Notes under the pieces: generated by a model
Seen by the model: the letters and a program-made list of their open reading frames with translations, nothing else
What the model was told of the DNA's origin: nothing
The model's database searches: none
Made by a program: the position numbers and the translations under genes
Part shown: in pieces, positions 1 to 10,191 of the stretch
Numbering within the stretch: the first letter of the stretch is position 1
How the letters are laid out: every line of letters begins with the position of its first letter
Assembly: GCA_016711295.1 (NCBI GenBank)
Contig: JADJTE010000011.1
Location: 62,001-126,000 of the forward strand
Length of the DNA stretch: 64,000 nucleotides
Origin: Sphingobacteriales bacterium
GTDB taxonomy: Bacteria > Bacteroidota > Bacteroidia > Chitinophagales > UBA2359
Direction of reading: 5' to 3'

Positions 1-100
1 CTGCGGGTGTATTGGTGGCGGTGCGCACGGCTACCATGCTGGGGCTTTCAATTAAGGTGTAGGCTGTGCCCTTTTTGCCACCATAGCGATATTGGTACAT
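1..100 (-). CDS. Partial N-terminus of an unidentified protein, cut by the window edge
   Basis: Read on the minus strand from an ATG at 100, the frame stays open to the edge and encodes about 33 residues beginning MYQYRYGGKKGTAYTLIES. Composition and codon use resemble the neighbouring real genes. The RYGGKxGxxYxLxES pattern vaguely recalls the start of some subtilase-like proteins, but I do not trust that enough to name it. The frame also stays open upstream of the ATG without another ATG, so the true start is uncertain. Confidence 0.35.
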   Translation of the reverse strand, partial: MYQYRYGGKKGTAYTLIESPSMVAVRTATNTPA

Positions 101-489
101 GAGGCGAATATTTTTTTGCAGTGAAAACGAAAAGAGAGAAATTTTTACAGAAAAATCCTTTATTTATATCTAACAAAAATAATAATAAATCGATGAATTT
201 TTGTTTTTGGCAGTTTAGCTCCAATTGGACTGCATATTTTTATGAATAGGGCATCAACGGGCGAACAAGCGGAAAATATAAGCACTAAAAACAGCACAAA
301 GTTAGGATATATAGCGATGTTGTGCTTATCTTTGTAGGCTATTTCTTTGCCTTTTGACCTAAATTGGGTCTAAATTGGATAAATTTGCTACAAATCATAT
401 ATTTTTTTATATACCAATTCAATAACACTACATTCTCACCCCACGCATATTTTTACTCTTATTGCCTATATACCTCTTTATCCTTTTAT
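101..489. other. Intergenic, AT-rich
   Basis: This stretch separates the divergent partial gene at the left edge from the M16-like gene. It is AT-rich and contains several T-rich runs. I see no confident -7 element, RNA or repeat in it. An open frame runs from 364 into the M16-like gene, but its first 42 residues look like translated intergenic DNA. Confidence 0.4.
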
Positions 490-1773
490 ATGACCGTCTT
501 AAATAGAAAAAAAGCTCCGCGATTAGCTCCTCCTGCCGCCCTGCATATCCAATCCCCTACTCATTATACGCTGCCCAATGGTTTGCCCGTCTGTTTGTTC
601 AATATGGGCGACCAAGACGTGGTGATGCTCAAATTATTATTTCCTGCGGGTACGTGGCAAGAGAGTTCGCGTCAGGTAGCCGCATTTACGGCGCGGCTGC
701 TGCGCGAGGGCACTACCAGCTATCCAGGTCAGACCCTTATGAACCGCATAGAATATTGCGGCGCAACACTGCAAACAAAAGCCAAAAATAATCATGCCGA
801 AATTGTGGTATATAGCCTCACAAAACACCTACCACAACTGCTGCCCTTGTTGTATAGCATATTGACCGAATCCGAATTTCGGGACAAAGAACTAAACACT
901 ATCGTACAAAATGCAAAACAGCACTTACGCATACAACAAGAAAAAACTGATTATTTAGCCCACGAAAGGTTTAGAGAGGGTTTGTTTGGCGAGCAGCACC
1001 CTTACGGCTATCGCAGCACCTCCGACGATTACGACCGCCTTACGCGCGACGAACTGTACGCATTTTATCAACGCCATTATAGTGCCGAAAATTGCGTTCT
1101 CTACTTGGCAGGCAAACTAAGCGACCAAGACCTGCAATTGATAGCCCAATATTTAGGCGGCGACAATTGGCTCAATCAGCACCGCGTAGGCGATATCGCC
1201 CATAACCCCGTACCTTTTGTGCCCCAAGCGGTCACACTGCATAAGCCAGGCGCGGTACAAGCCGCCATTTGTATCGGCTGCCCTATGTTCAACAAGACCC
1301 ACCCCGATTATCAGGCTATGATGGTGCTCAATACCATTTTGGGTGGCTTTTTCGGGTCGCGCTTGATGAATAATATACGCGAAGAAAAAGGTTATACGTA
1401 TGGTATCTATTCTACGCTGCACTCCTATATGGATGGCGGCGATTTTGCCATTATCACCGATGTAAATGGCGATGTTTGGGAAGATGCCGTGCGCGAAATT
1501 TATCGCGAAATGGAATTGCTGCAAAACGAACTCGTGCCCGCCCACGAACTCGAATTGGTGCGCAACTACCTCAACGGCACTATCCTAAGCCAACTAAGCG
1601 GTACGTTCAACTTGGCTGCTACGCTACAAGGCATTCTTGTTTATGGCTTAGACATCGATTTTTATCACCGCTTCGTCGAAACCATCAATACTGTTAGCCC
1701 CCAACAACTGCGCGACTTAGCCCAACGCTATTTAAGCCCCGCCAATATGCTACAAGTAGTGGCAAGGGCATAA
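490..1773 (+). CDS. M16-family peptidase-like protein lacking the zinc site
   Basis: The 427-residue product has the insulinase/pitrilysin (M16) fold. It has the opening pattern LPNGLPVCLFNMG...LLFPAGTWQES, a central EEKGYTYGIYS segment typical of the M16 C-terminal half, and helical regions characteristic of the family. In active M16 subunits an HxxEH zinc motif follows the 'AGS/ES' segment. Here the equivalent stretch reads FTARLLREGTTSYPG, with no HxxEH. It is therefore probably a non-catalytic partner subunit, as in the paired M16 genes of many bacteria, or a divergent homologue. I chose ATG 490 because the homology starts soon after it; the frame is open further upstream. No second M16 gene is seen in the window. 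Confidence 0.8.
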   Translation: MTVLNRKKAPRLAPPAALHIQSPTHYTLPNGLPVCLFNMGDQDVVMLKLLFPAGTWQESSRQVAAFTARLLREGTTSYPGQTLMNRIEYCGATLQTKAKNNHAEIVVYSLTKHLPQLLPLLYSILTESEFRDKELNTIVQNAKQHLRIQQEKTDYLAHERFREGLFGEQHPYGYRSTSDDYDRLTRDELYAFYQRHYSAENCVLYLAGKLSDQDLQLIAQYLGGDNWLNQHRVGDIAHNPVPFVPQAVTLHKPGAVQAAICIGCPMFNKTHPDYQAMMVLNTILGGFFGSRLMNNIREEKGYTYGIYSTLHSYMDGGDFAIITDVNGDVWEDAVREIYREMELLQNELVPAHELELVRNYLNGTILSQLSGTFNLAATLQGILVYGLDIDFYHRFVETINTVSPQQLRDLAQRYLSPANMLQVVARA

Positions 1774-1903
1774 TAAGACACAGAACCTACCACCTCCTTC
1801 CAAATAATAGGGCTATATATTGCGAAAAATGTTAATATTTAGTATTGCGCTTATCGCTAATTACAGACAATCATCTACTACTGCCACTAACCGATAATAC
1901 GCC

Positions 1904-4301
1904 ATGACCCACATTTACTCCTTGTTGCCCACTGTTTTATTTATGCTATTGAACCTACTGCCGAGGACGGCAAATGGCAATGCAAATACGCCGCCCGATG
2001 TAGTGGGTTTGAACTCGCCGCTTCGCCTAAATGCCGATACCACCACACTGCGACTTGCCGATTATTTTTTAGACTTGTCCCGCATAAGCCGCATCGAAAG
2101 CCTACACAACGAGGTGCAAATCAAGTGGAAAAAAGGCGACGCTAATGCCCTGCTAACCGCTACCGCACAATTGCCGCCCTTGTCGGTACTAACTGTTACG
2201 CTGCAAAACGACAAGCAATACGCTATCCTGCTGCAACGCTCGCACAAAGTAAAACATATCGTTTCGCTGCCCGATACCGAAAACCGCTACCGAGAGGTAC
2301 AAATTGCAGGTGGTTTTAATAATTGGAACCCGAAAAATAACCCTTTTGTCAAAAAAGGACAGCAATGGCAAACCGAATTGGTCATCGACCCAGGTGTATA
2401 CCAATATAAAATAGTAACTGATGGCAATTGGCACTTAGACCCCTACAACCCCGATTCTGCCGACAATAATATCGGCGGATTTAATTCGGTATTGAAAGTA
2501 CTCGGTAATACCCAAGCCCCTCCGAAAGCCGCCATTACTGCCATTGACGACAAAGGCAAAATTAGCCTCTATACCGACCAAGCAGACGCGCAACCCCTGC
2601 TGTTTTGGAATAACCAATATATATCTGACCTACCTACTCCGAGAAAAACCTCCGATGGCTGGCACTACGAAGGCATCGCGCTGCCCAAAGAAGCACGGAA
2701 AACGGAACGCTCGTGGCTGCGCCTTTATGTATGCAATACCAAGCAGGTAGGCAGCGACCAACTCGTACCGCTAAGCTATGGCAAACCCGTAACGAAGGCT
2801 ACACAACTGACTCGTACCGACAAAGAAACCACTATCCTCTATTTTTGATGATAGACCGCTTTGCCGATGCCAACCCCGCCAATAACTTTGCCGTCAAAGA
2901 CGAGCGCGTATTGCCACCTGCTAACTATATGGGCGGCGACCTAAGCGGTATCACGCGACAAATCAAACAAGGGTATTTTAACGATTTAGGCATCAATACA
3001 CTATGGATTTCGCCCATCACCCAAAACGCCTTGGGAGCATACCAAGAATATCCCGAACCACGCCGATGGTTTTCGGGCTATCACGGCTACTGGCCCATCT
3101 CGAACAATACAGTAGATATACGGTTTGGCACGGACAAAGATTTTACGACCTTAGTAACACAAGCCCACCAAAACAACCTCAATGTGCTGCTCGATTTGGT
3201 AGCCAACCACGTGCACGAAGAACACCCCATTTACAAGGCTCATCCGCAGTGGGCTACGCCGCTTATCTTGCCCGACGGCAGAACCAATATCCGCCTTTGG
3301 GACGAACACCGCCTCACTACTTGGTTCGACTCCTTTTTGCCTACCCTCGATTACGAAAAACCCGAAGTGGTGCGTTTTATGGTCGATTCTTCCTTGTATT
3401 GGATACAACAATACGGCATTGACGGGTTTAGACACGACGCAACCAAACATATACCCAATGTGTTTTGGCAAAGCCTAACTGAACGCCTGAAACGCGAAAT
3501 CATAGTACCGCGCCAAAAGAGCGTTTTGCAAATAGGCGAAACCTACGGCAGCCGCGAACTGATTGGTAGCTATGTGGGTTCGGGGCAAATGGACGGACAA
3601 TTTGACTTTAACCTCTATTTCGACGCACGAGCAGTATTCGCCTTAGACAACGAACCATTTGGCAAATTACAAACCTCACTACGCGAAAGCCTGAACTATT
3701 ATGGCTATCATTCCTTGATGGGCAATATATCGGGCAACCACGATATGGCGCGTTTCAACTCGTATGCGTCTGAAGCACTGCGCTTCGACGAAAACGCCAA
3801 AGAAGCAGGCTGGTCGCGGCGCATAGAGATAGTTAATCCAATAGGCTACAAAAAACCGCCCTGTTATTGGCATTTATCGCCACTATACCGGGCATACCCG
3901 TCTTGTATTATGGCGACGAAATAGGCATGGCAGGCGGCGACGACCCCGACAACCGCCGACCGATGCGCTTCGACCAATTGACCGAACACGAAACGCACCT
4001 AAAAGCTACTACGGCACAACTATTTCAATTGCGCCGCAGCAATATGGCTTTGCTCTACGGCGATACCGAATTTTTGTCGTGCAGCGATACCACTTGGGCA
4101 TATAGCCGCCGCTATTTCGACCAACAAGCCATAGTAGTCTTTAACAAAGGCAAGCAAGCTGCTACACTCAACTTACCTGTGCCAGACAGCAAAAGCAAAC
4201 AAATCTGGACAATTGCCGTAGAATCGGGCGGGGCAGCCATAAGTAATAAGGGCAAACAAATCGAACTACCACCCTACTCATTTGCTATTTTGGTCAATTA
4301 A
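1904..4301 (+). CDS. Secreted GH13 alpha-amylase-like glycosidase, two frameshifts
   Basis: The protein begins with a signal peptide (MTHIYSLLPTVLFMLLNLLP). It continues with a beta-sandwich N-domain, an AMPK/CBM48-type glycogen-binding module (GGFNNWNP...GVYQYKIVTDG), and a GH13 barrel. All four GH13 motifs are present: DLVANHVHEEHP, GIDGFRHDATKHI (nucleophile Asp), QIGETYG (acid Glu) and ISGNHD. It should hydrolyse alpha-glucans in the periplasm or outside the cell. Two breaks interrupt the frame. One is at the T run 2842-2846, where one extra T would give continuous TILYFLMIDRFAD. The other is at the A run 3850-3855, where one extra A would join GYKKT to AFIATIPGIPVLYYGDEIG. Both look like homopolymer errors, so I treat this as one gene of about 800 residues. 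It converges on the Spy-like gene. Confidence 0.88.
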
Positions 4302-4310
4302 ACCCAAAAT

Positions 4311-4351
4311 CCCCAAGTCAGCCATTCGGCTTCGCTCAGGCTGACTTGGGG
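4311..4351. terminator. Bidirectional terminator hairpin
   Basis: A perfect 13-bp stem (CCCCAAGTCAGCC and its complement, at 4311-4323 and 4339-4351) encloses a 15-base loop. It sits ten bases after the amylase stop codon, between that gene and the convergent Spy-like gene. The right arm of this stem is repeated in each downstream 172-bp repeat copy. Confidence 0.75.
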
Positions 4352-4848
4352 ACAATAGCTATTGTTTGTTGCCTGCTTTGCGCTGGGCTTTCAACTCTGC
4401 CATTTTTTGCTGCTGTTCAGTGGTGAGTACGCGGTTTAGCTCGGTTTCATAGCGGTCTAGCTCGGCAGCTACTTGTTGTTGGCGTTGTTCTCGTTCTAAT
4501 CGTTCGCTCAGGCTGACTTGAGGACAATAGCTATTGTTTGTTGCCTGCTTTGCGCTGGGCTTTCAACTCTGCCATTTTTTGCTGCTGTTCAGTGGTGAGT
4601 ACGCGGTTTAGCTCGGTTTCATAGCGGTCTAGCTCGGCAGCTACTTGTTGTTGGCGTTGTTCTCGTTCTAATCGTTCGCTCAGGCTGACTTGGGGACAAT
4701 AGCTATTGGTTGTTGCGTGCTTTGCGCTGGGCTTTCAACGCTGCCATTTTTTGCTGCTGTTCAGTGGTGAGTACGCGGTTTAGCTCGGTTTCATAGCGGT
4801 CTAGCTCGGCAGCTACTTGTTGTTGGCGTTGTTCTCGTTCTAATCGTT
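4333..4848. repeat. 172-bp direct tandem repeat, three copies
   Basis: Three near-identical units begin with CGCTCAGGCTGACTTG at 4333, 4505 and 4677, an exact period of 172. The third unit is the real 3' end of the Spy-like gene, encoding its last 48 residues or so. The two outer units are duplicated copies of that gene end plus the right arm of the terminator. Because 172 is not a multiple of three, the extra copies cannot extend the protein. Copy 2 differs from the others by only a base or two, so the duplication is recent, or possibly an assembly artefact. Confidence 0.9.
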
Positions 4849-5415
4849 CGTTCTGATGTATTGCGTCCATAGCCTTAGCATGTTGCAGGTTTAGGTCTTT
4901 TACTTTTGCCGTTTGAGCGTCGTTCAGGTTCAGATTTTTGCTCATTCGTAGGGTTCGCTCGGCGGCTCGTTGATCGGCGGTTTTGCGGTCTTCTACGCGC
5001 TCGTCGTGGCGTTTCTCCATGCGTTCTTCGCGTTGTTGGCGCATCTGTTCTAATTGGCGCATTTGTTCGGAGTTCAGCACTTGGCGCAGTTGGCTCTCGG
5101 TTTTTTGACGCAGGGCAGCCATTTTTTGCTGTTTTTCGGCATGGTTCGCTTGTGCTTCTTGGTGTATAGCTTGCATTTGTAAGGCAGCCTGTCGGTTTAT
5201 TTCAGCGACTTTGGCAGTTTGTTGCTCATTCAGACCCATTTTTCCGTCATGCGTTGGGTCAGTTGTGCGGCGCGTTCTTCGGGGTTTTTGGGTGCGTCGG
5301 GCTTCTCCATTCTGTCGCGTGGTGGTGAAGCAGGGGCTTGTCGTTGGGCGATAGCTGTTTGGGCAAGCAGCAAGAGCAAGAACAAGGGCAATAAGACATT
5401 TTTTACGGTTTTCAT
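4703..5415 (-). CDS. Spy/CpxP-like periplasmic coiled-coil protein, one frameshift
   Basis: A clean signal peptide (MKTVKNVLLPLFLLLLLAQTAIA) is followed by a highly charged Q/E/R-rich helical protein. It contains repeated 'L-x-x-x-Q-x-x-K-v-x-x-l/i' patterns, such as MGLNEQQTAKVAEINRQ and LNLNDAQTAKVKDLNLQ. These resemble the LTxxQ motif repeats of Spy/CpxP-type periplasmic chaperones. The frame breaks at the T run 5239-5243; one extra base joins the two halves as MTEKMGLNEQQTAK. Total length is about 237 residues. The 3' end is the source of the 172-bp tandem repeat. A periplasmic chaperone or stress role is inferred from family resemblance only. Confidence 0.7.
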
Positions 5416-5551
5416 GTTGTTTAAAAAGGTTTTTTGTGAAACATCTGCCTATTAGACCAACGTATTCCGCTGTTTATTCTACTAAGCACTTAATTTTATC
5501 TGTTTTGTGCAAAATTAAGCGAAAATTCGCCTATATACAGCCCAAATGCCT

Positions 5552-5559
5552 TATATTTG
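5552..5559 (+). promoter_or_regulatory. Bacteroidota -7 element (TATATTTG) upstream of sucA
   Basis: The octamer matches TAnnTTTG and lies 47 bases before the chosen sucA start codon. No clear TTTG is found at the expected -33 spacing, so confidence is modest. Confidence 0.45.
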
Positions 5560-5606
5560 CGGGCTTTTTGGCGCATACGCCCCTGTCCAATACCGTAAGT
5601 TCTGTT

Positions 5607-8339
5607 ATGGCTCATTCTTATATTTCCAATGCGCATCCCGCATTTATCGATGCCCTTTATCGCGATTACAAAAGCAATGCCGATTCGATAGACATTTCAT
5701 GGCAAAAGTTTTTTGAGGGCTTTGACTTTGCACTACAATCTGCTCCCAGCAACGGCAGTGCCGCGCCTGACACCTCGGCAGGGCAGGGCGAATTGCGCGC
5801 CTATCAACTCATTGAGGCATATCGCCAACGCGGTCATTTATTGTCGAAAACCAACCCTATACGCCCGCGCCGCACCCGTCCCGCCTATCTCGATTTAGCC
5901 CATTTTGGCTTGTCTGATGCCGATTTGGGCAATACTTATGTAGTGGGAAGCATTATAGGCTTGCCGAATGCTAATTTGGCGCAAATTATCGAGAAACTCA
6001 ATACTATTTATTGTGACGCATTGGGTTTCGAATACGACTATATCATACAGCCCGAAGCTCGCCAATGGCTACAATCGCGCATCGAGCAGCACAATGGTAA
6101 CTATGGATTTTCGATAGATAAGAAAAAGCGAATTTTGGGCAAGTTGAACGAAACGGTTGTTTTCGAGCAGTTTTTACATAAAAAATTTATTGGTCAAAAG
6201 CGTTTTTCGCTCGAAGGTGGCGAGAGTACTATTCCTGCCTTAGATGCCATTATCAACCACGCCGCCGAATTAGGTGTAGACGAAGTAGTGTTTGGTATGG
6301 CGCACAGAGGTAGGCTCAATGTGTTGGCAAATATCATGCGCAAAACCTACGAATATATTTTTTACGAATTTGAAGGTATGCGACCGAAGACACCATGGGC
6401 GACGGAGACGTGAAATACCACTTAGGGTTTTCGTCACAGGTCGAAACACCATCGGGCAATTTGGTATATCTCAAACTATTGCCTAATCCCTCGCACTTAG
6501 AAGCGGTCAATCCGGTAGTAGAAGGCTTTACTAGGCAAAGCCGATACGATTTACGGACACCAATTCGACAAAATTTTGCCTGTACTCATACATGGCGATT
6601 CTGCCGTAGCTGGACAAGGCATCGTATATGAAGTATTGCAAATGTGTCGATTAGAAGGCTACGAAACAGGCGGTACGCTGCATTTTGTTATCAATAACCA
6701 AGTGGGCTTTACGACCGATTTTGACGACGCTCGCTCGGCAGATTATTGCACCTCTATTGCAGCTATGGTCAAAGCACCCGTCATACATGTCAATGGAGAC
6801 GACGTAGAAGCCGTTGTATATGCTGTCGAATTAGCCACCGAATATCGCCAACGCTTCAATAGCGATGTATTTATAGATATGGTGTGTTATCGCCGACACG
6901 GACACAACGAAAGCGACGACCCGCAATATACGCAGCCCGATATGTATAAATTGATTGCTGCCCACCCCAACCCCCGCGAAATTTATTCGGCACAATTGGC
7001 GAGCTTTAATGAAGTAGAGGCTGCATTAGCCCAAAAAATGGATACCGAATTTTGGCAACTGCTCCAAGAACGCCTCGATTTAGTGAAACAAAAAGAATTG
7101 CCCTATATCTTTCAAAAACCCGAATTGGCTTGGAAAGAAATGGCTCTGGCACAAGCCACCGATTTTGAACAGTCGCCTATTACAGGTATCAGCAAAGAAC
7201 GAGTCAATTTAATTGTCGAGGGGCTTTCGCGCGTGCCCGCGGGATTCACACCGCTGCCCAAGGTGCAGAAAATGCTCGAAACGCGGCGCAAAAATATGGC
7301 AGATAACAAATCGCTCGATTGGGCTGCCGCCGAATTGCTTGCATACGCCGCTATTTTACTCGATGGTAATAATGTGCGCATGAGTGGGCAAGACGTAAAA
7401 CGCGGCACTTTCTCGCACCGCCACGCCGTTTTGTTCGATGAAACGGCACAACGCACCGACTCCAAGGAAAAACGCGAATATAACCGCCTCAATCATTTTG
7501 CCGAACAACAAGGTCGATTTTTGATATATAACTCATTGCTCTCCGAATATGCCGTATTGGGTTTTGAGTATGGCTATTCAATAGCTTCGCCCGAAGTTCT
7601 TACGATATGGGAAGCACAATTTGGCGATTTTAGCAATGGCGCACAAATCATCATCGACCAATTTTTATCGTCGTCCGAATCGAAATGGAGCATTGGCAGC
7701 GGTATAGGTCTATTGCTTCCACACGGCTACGAAGGACAAGGACCTGAACATTCCAGCGCACGCCTCGAACGCTTTTTGCAATTGTCTGCCGAACTAAATA
7801 TGTGCGTGACTAATATCACTACACCTGCCAACTTCTTTCACCTCTTGCGCCGCCAATTGGCATGGAAGTTCCGCAAACCCTTAGTGGTTATGTCGCCTAA
7901 ATGGGGCTTACGCGCCTATCCCGAATCTTCCATTTTTGATATTATCGAGGATACGCGTTTTCAAGAAATCATCGACGACCCACATATCTCCAAGCCCGAA
8001 GCCGTCAAACGCTTGTTGTTATGTAGTGGCAAAATCTATTATGATTTGCGTGAATACCAAAAAGCCAATCAGCGCAACGACGTAGCAATAGTGCGCTTAG
8101 AACAATTATACCCCATCGCCGAAGGGCAACTAAAAGCCATATTGGACAAATATAGCCAAGCAAGCGTTTATTGGGCACAAGAAGAACCCGAAAATATGGG
8201 CGCGTGGTGGCATATCGCCGACTACCTACACCCCGCGCCGCGCGTTATTGCCCGCAAACGCAGCGCGTCGCCTGCTATCGGCTACGGCAAATATCATCCC
8301 AAAGAGCAGCAAAGCCTTGTAGCAGCAGCATTTGAATAA
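5607..8339 (+). CDS. sucA: 2-oxoglutarate dehydrogenase E1 component, frameshifted
   Basis: This is the thiamine-diphosphate-dependent E1 subunit that decarboxylates 2-oxoglutarate in the TCA cycle. The N-terminal E1 segment reads HPAFIDALYRDYK...SWQKFFEGFDFA. The cofactor core contains VFGMAHRGRLNVLAN, IHGDSAVAGQGIVYEV and FVINNQVGFTT. The transketolase-like C-terminal half ends EQQSLVAAAFE. ATG 5607 was chosen because the family N-terminus starts there. The frame is lost near 6376 (one base missing; EG-YATEDTMGDGDVKYH resumes). It is lost again at 6532-6539, where two bases are missing, one in the GG and one in the AAA run; FTRAKADTIYGHQFDK resumes. Reconstructed length is about 911 residues, normal for the family. 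sucB does not follow; ndh does. Confidence 0.92.
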
Positions 8340-8386
8340 TTGCTCATGGCGGCTTTCTCTATTGTTTTGCTATCATTTACTCCTGC

Positions 8387-8425
8387 GCCGCCTGCCATGC
8401 TGTTTAGCATAGTAGGCGGCTTTTC
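8387..8425 (+). terminator. Hairpin terminator after sucA
   Basis: The inverted repeat GCCGCCT...AGGCGGC (8387-8393 and 8414-8420) is followed by TTTT. It lies about 50 bases after the sucA stop codon. Confidence 0.6.
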
Positions 8426-8580
8426 CCCTCTAAAATGATGCACTGCGAAATAGGCTTTATTCGCGCAGCAACTGAAAATAGCAGTGAATTTTGCGCATTT
8501 AAGAACTATCTCGCCTCTTTGATTGTTATACTACGGGTTCGTGTTTGAAATACACTATTATTTTGTCAAACGTTTTTCTT

Positions 8581-9924
8581 ATGACCATCAATATTCCCGA
8601 ATTAGGCAAACCTCGCATCGTCATTGTAGGCGGAGGCTTTGGCGGTATCGAGTTGGCTAAGGCATTGCGCCGCGCCGACGTGCAGATAGTACTGCTCGAC
8701 AAGCATAATTATCACACTTTTCAACCCTTATTGTATCAGGTAGCCACCGCTGGTTTAGAGCCTGACTCGATAGCCTTTCCGTTGCGCAAAATATTCAAAA
8801 ATCAGGGCAATTTACAATTTCGCATGGCAGAGGTCACGCGCATTGTGCCCGAAAAACAAAGCATACAAACGAATATCGGAAGCCTACGCTACGACTATTT
8901 GGTGCTGGCTACGGGGTCTAAGACTAATTGCTTCGGAATCGAGAGCATAGAACAAAATGCTATGCCGATGAAAAGCGTGCCCGAAGCCTTAGACCTACGC
9001 AGCCTTATCCTGCAACACTTAGAAACAGCCTTAGAAACCGACGACCTGAAAGAACGCGAGTCATTGATGAATATCGTAGTAGTGGGCGGCGGTCCTACGG
9101 GCGTAGAAATGGCAGGTGCCTTGGGCGAGCTAAAAAAACACGTCTTGCCCGCTGATTATCCCGATTTAGATTTGCGCCAAATGAATATCCACCTCATCGA
9201 ATCGGGCGATGCTTTGCTGGGAGTAATGTCGCCTGTATCGGGGCAAAAAGCACACGAATTTCTGAAAAAATTCGGGGTCAATGTTTGGTTAGATACTTTC
9301 GTGACGCACTATGACGGCAATACCGTAACATTCAAGGACGGGCGCACCCTGTCGGCTAAAACATTGATATGGGCAGCGGGCGTGATGGCAGATACCGTAT
9401 CGGGTTTGGCTGCCGATAGCCTTGCTCGCGGGCAACGCATCATTACCGACGAATTTAGCCGCGTGAAAGGCTATGACAATATTTTTGCCATAGGCGACGT
9501 AGCTGCTATGACAAGCGAAAAAACGCCCAAAGGTTTGCCTATGCTTGCTCCCGTAGCTATGCAACAAGGGCAATTGTTAGCAAAAAACTTACAAGCCTTG
9601 CTCAACGACAAGCCAATGCGCCCATTCACCTATTTCGACAAAGGCACGATGGCTACCGTAGGACGCAATAGGGCGGTTGTCGAGTCGATGGGTATCAAAA
9701 CACAGGGTTTTATGGCGTGGTTTATGTGGATGGCTGTACATTTGATGACCTTAGTGGGCTTCCGCAATAAATTGGTCACATTGGTCAATTGGACATGGAG
9801 CTATTTCAACTATGACCGAGGCATTAGGCTAATCATCAGACCTTACTACCCCAATTATACGCCAAATCCCGACATCCCACCACAAGCACAACAAACGACA
9901 GCAGCAATACCCGCAAAGGTTTAG
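8581..9924 (+). CDS. ndh: Type II NADH:quinone oxidoreductase
   Basis: This 447-residue flavoprotein oxidises NADH and reduces quinone without pumping protons, bound to the inner face of the membrane. The FAD-binding glycine motif (VIVGGGFGGIELAK) sits near the N-terminus. A second dinucleotide motif for NADH (VVVGGGPTGVEMAGAL) lies in the middle. The family motif IFAIGDVAAM binds the flavin. The C-terminal region WFMWMAVHLMTLVGF supplies the amphipathic membrane anchor. I prefer ATG 8581; an in-frame ATG at 8545 would add twelve unconserved residues. The gene is monocistronic and converges on porU. Confidence 0.9.
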   Translation: MTINIPELGKPRIVIVGGGFGGIELAKALRRADVQIVLLDKHNYHTFQPLLYQVATAGLEPDSIAFPLRKIFKNQGNLQFRMAEVTRIVPEKQSIQTNIGSLRYDYLVLATGSKTNCFGIESIEQNAMPMKSVPEALDLRSLILQHLETALETDDLKERESLMNIVVVGGGPTGVEMAGALGELKKHVLPADYPDLDLRQMNIHLIESGDALLGVMSPVSGQKAHEFLKKFGVNVWLDTFVTHYDGNTVTFKDGRTLSAKTLIWAAGVMADTVSGLAADSLARGQRIITDEFSRVKGYDNIFAIGDVAAMTSEKTPKGLPMLAPVAMQQGQLLAKNLQALLNDKPMRPFTYFDKGTMATVGRNRAVVESMGIKTQGFMAWFMWMAVHLMTLVGFRNKLVTLVNWTWSYFNYDRGIRLIIRPYYPNYTPNPDIPPQAQQTTAAIPAKV

Positions 9925-10017
9925 CCCGAATGTCGAGCTGCTAAAATTTGGCTACTTCTTGAAATCCTAATAATAAGCATTTTATGTATTAAGAAATAAT
10001 TTTATTCTTTAAATTTT

Positions 10018-10130
10018 GCAACTATTCGGGGTATAGGGTTTTGGGTATGGGGTAATGAGCAATACTTATCTAATGATGCCCGACATCGCTGCATATTCGA
10101 TTAGTTCTCCCTACAAGGCTAAATAGTTAC
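10018..10130. repeat. Family A repeat, copy 1
   Basis: A 113-bp element with imperfect termini GCAACTATTC...CTAAATAGTTAC and the core 'GGTATAGGGTTTTGGGTATG'. It occupies the gap between the convergent ndh and porU genes. Further copies are at 14196, 56267, 60359 and 62418, with a fragment at 48250. Confidence 0.85.
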
Positions 10131-10191
10131 CACCCTTGTTTTGCTTGCACTACGAAACATGTAATAAGACCTAAGCAATAATTTGCCTACC

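Noticed and set aside
2842..3855. Programmed ribosomal frameshifting in the amylase gene
   Set aside because: The same kind of break occurs in many unrelated genes at simple homopolymers, without a consistent slippery heptamer plus pseudoknot. Sequencing error is simpler.
10018..10130. Family A repeat as a riboswitch or a tRNA-like element
   Set aside because: It occurs in both orientations and also at convergent gene ends, where a riboswitch would have no target.
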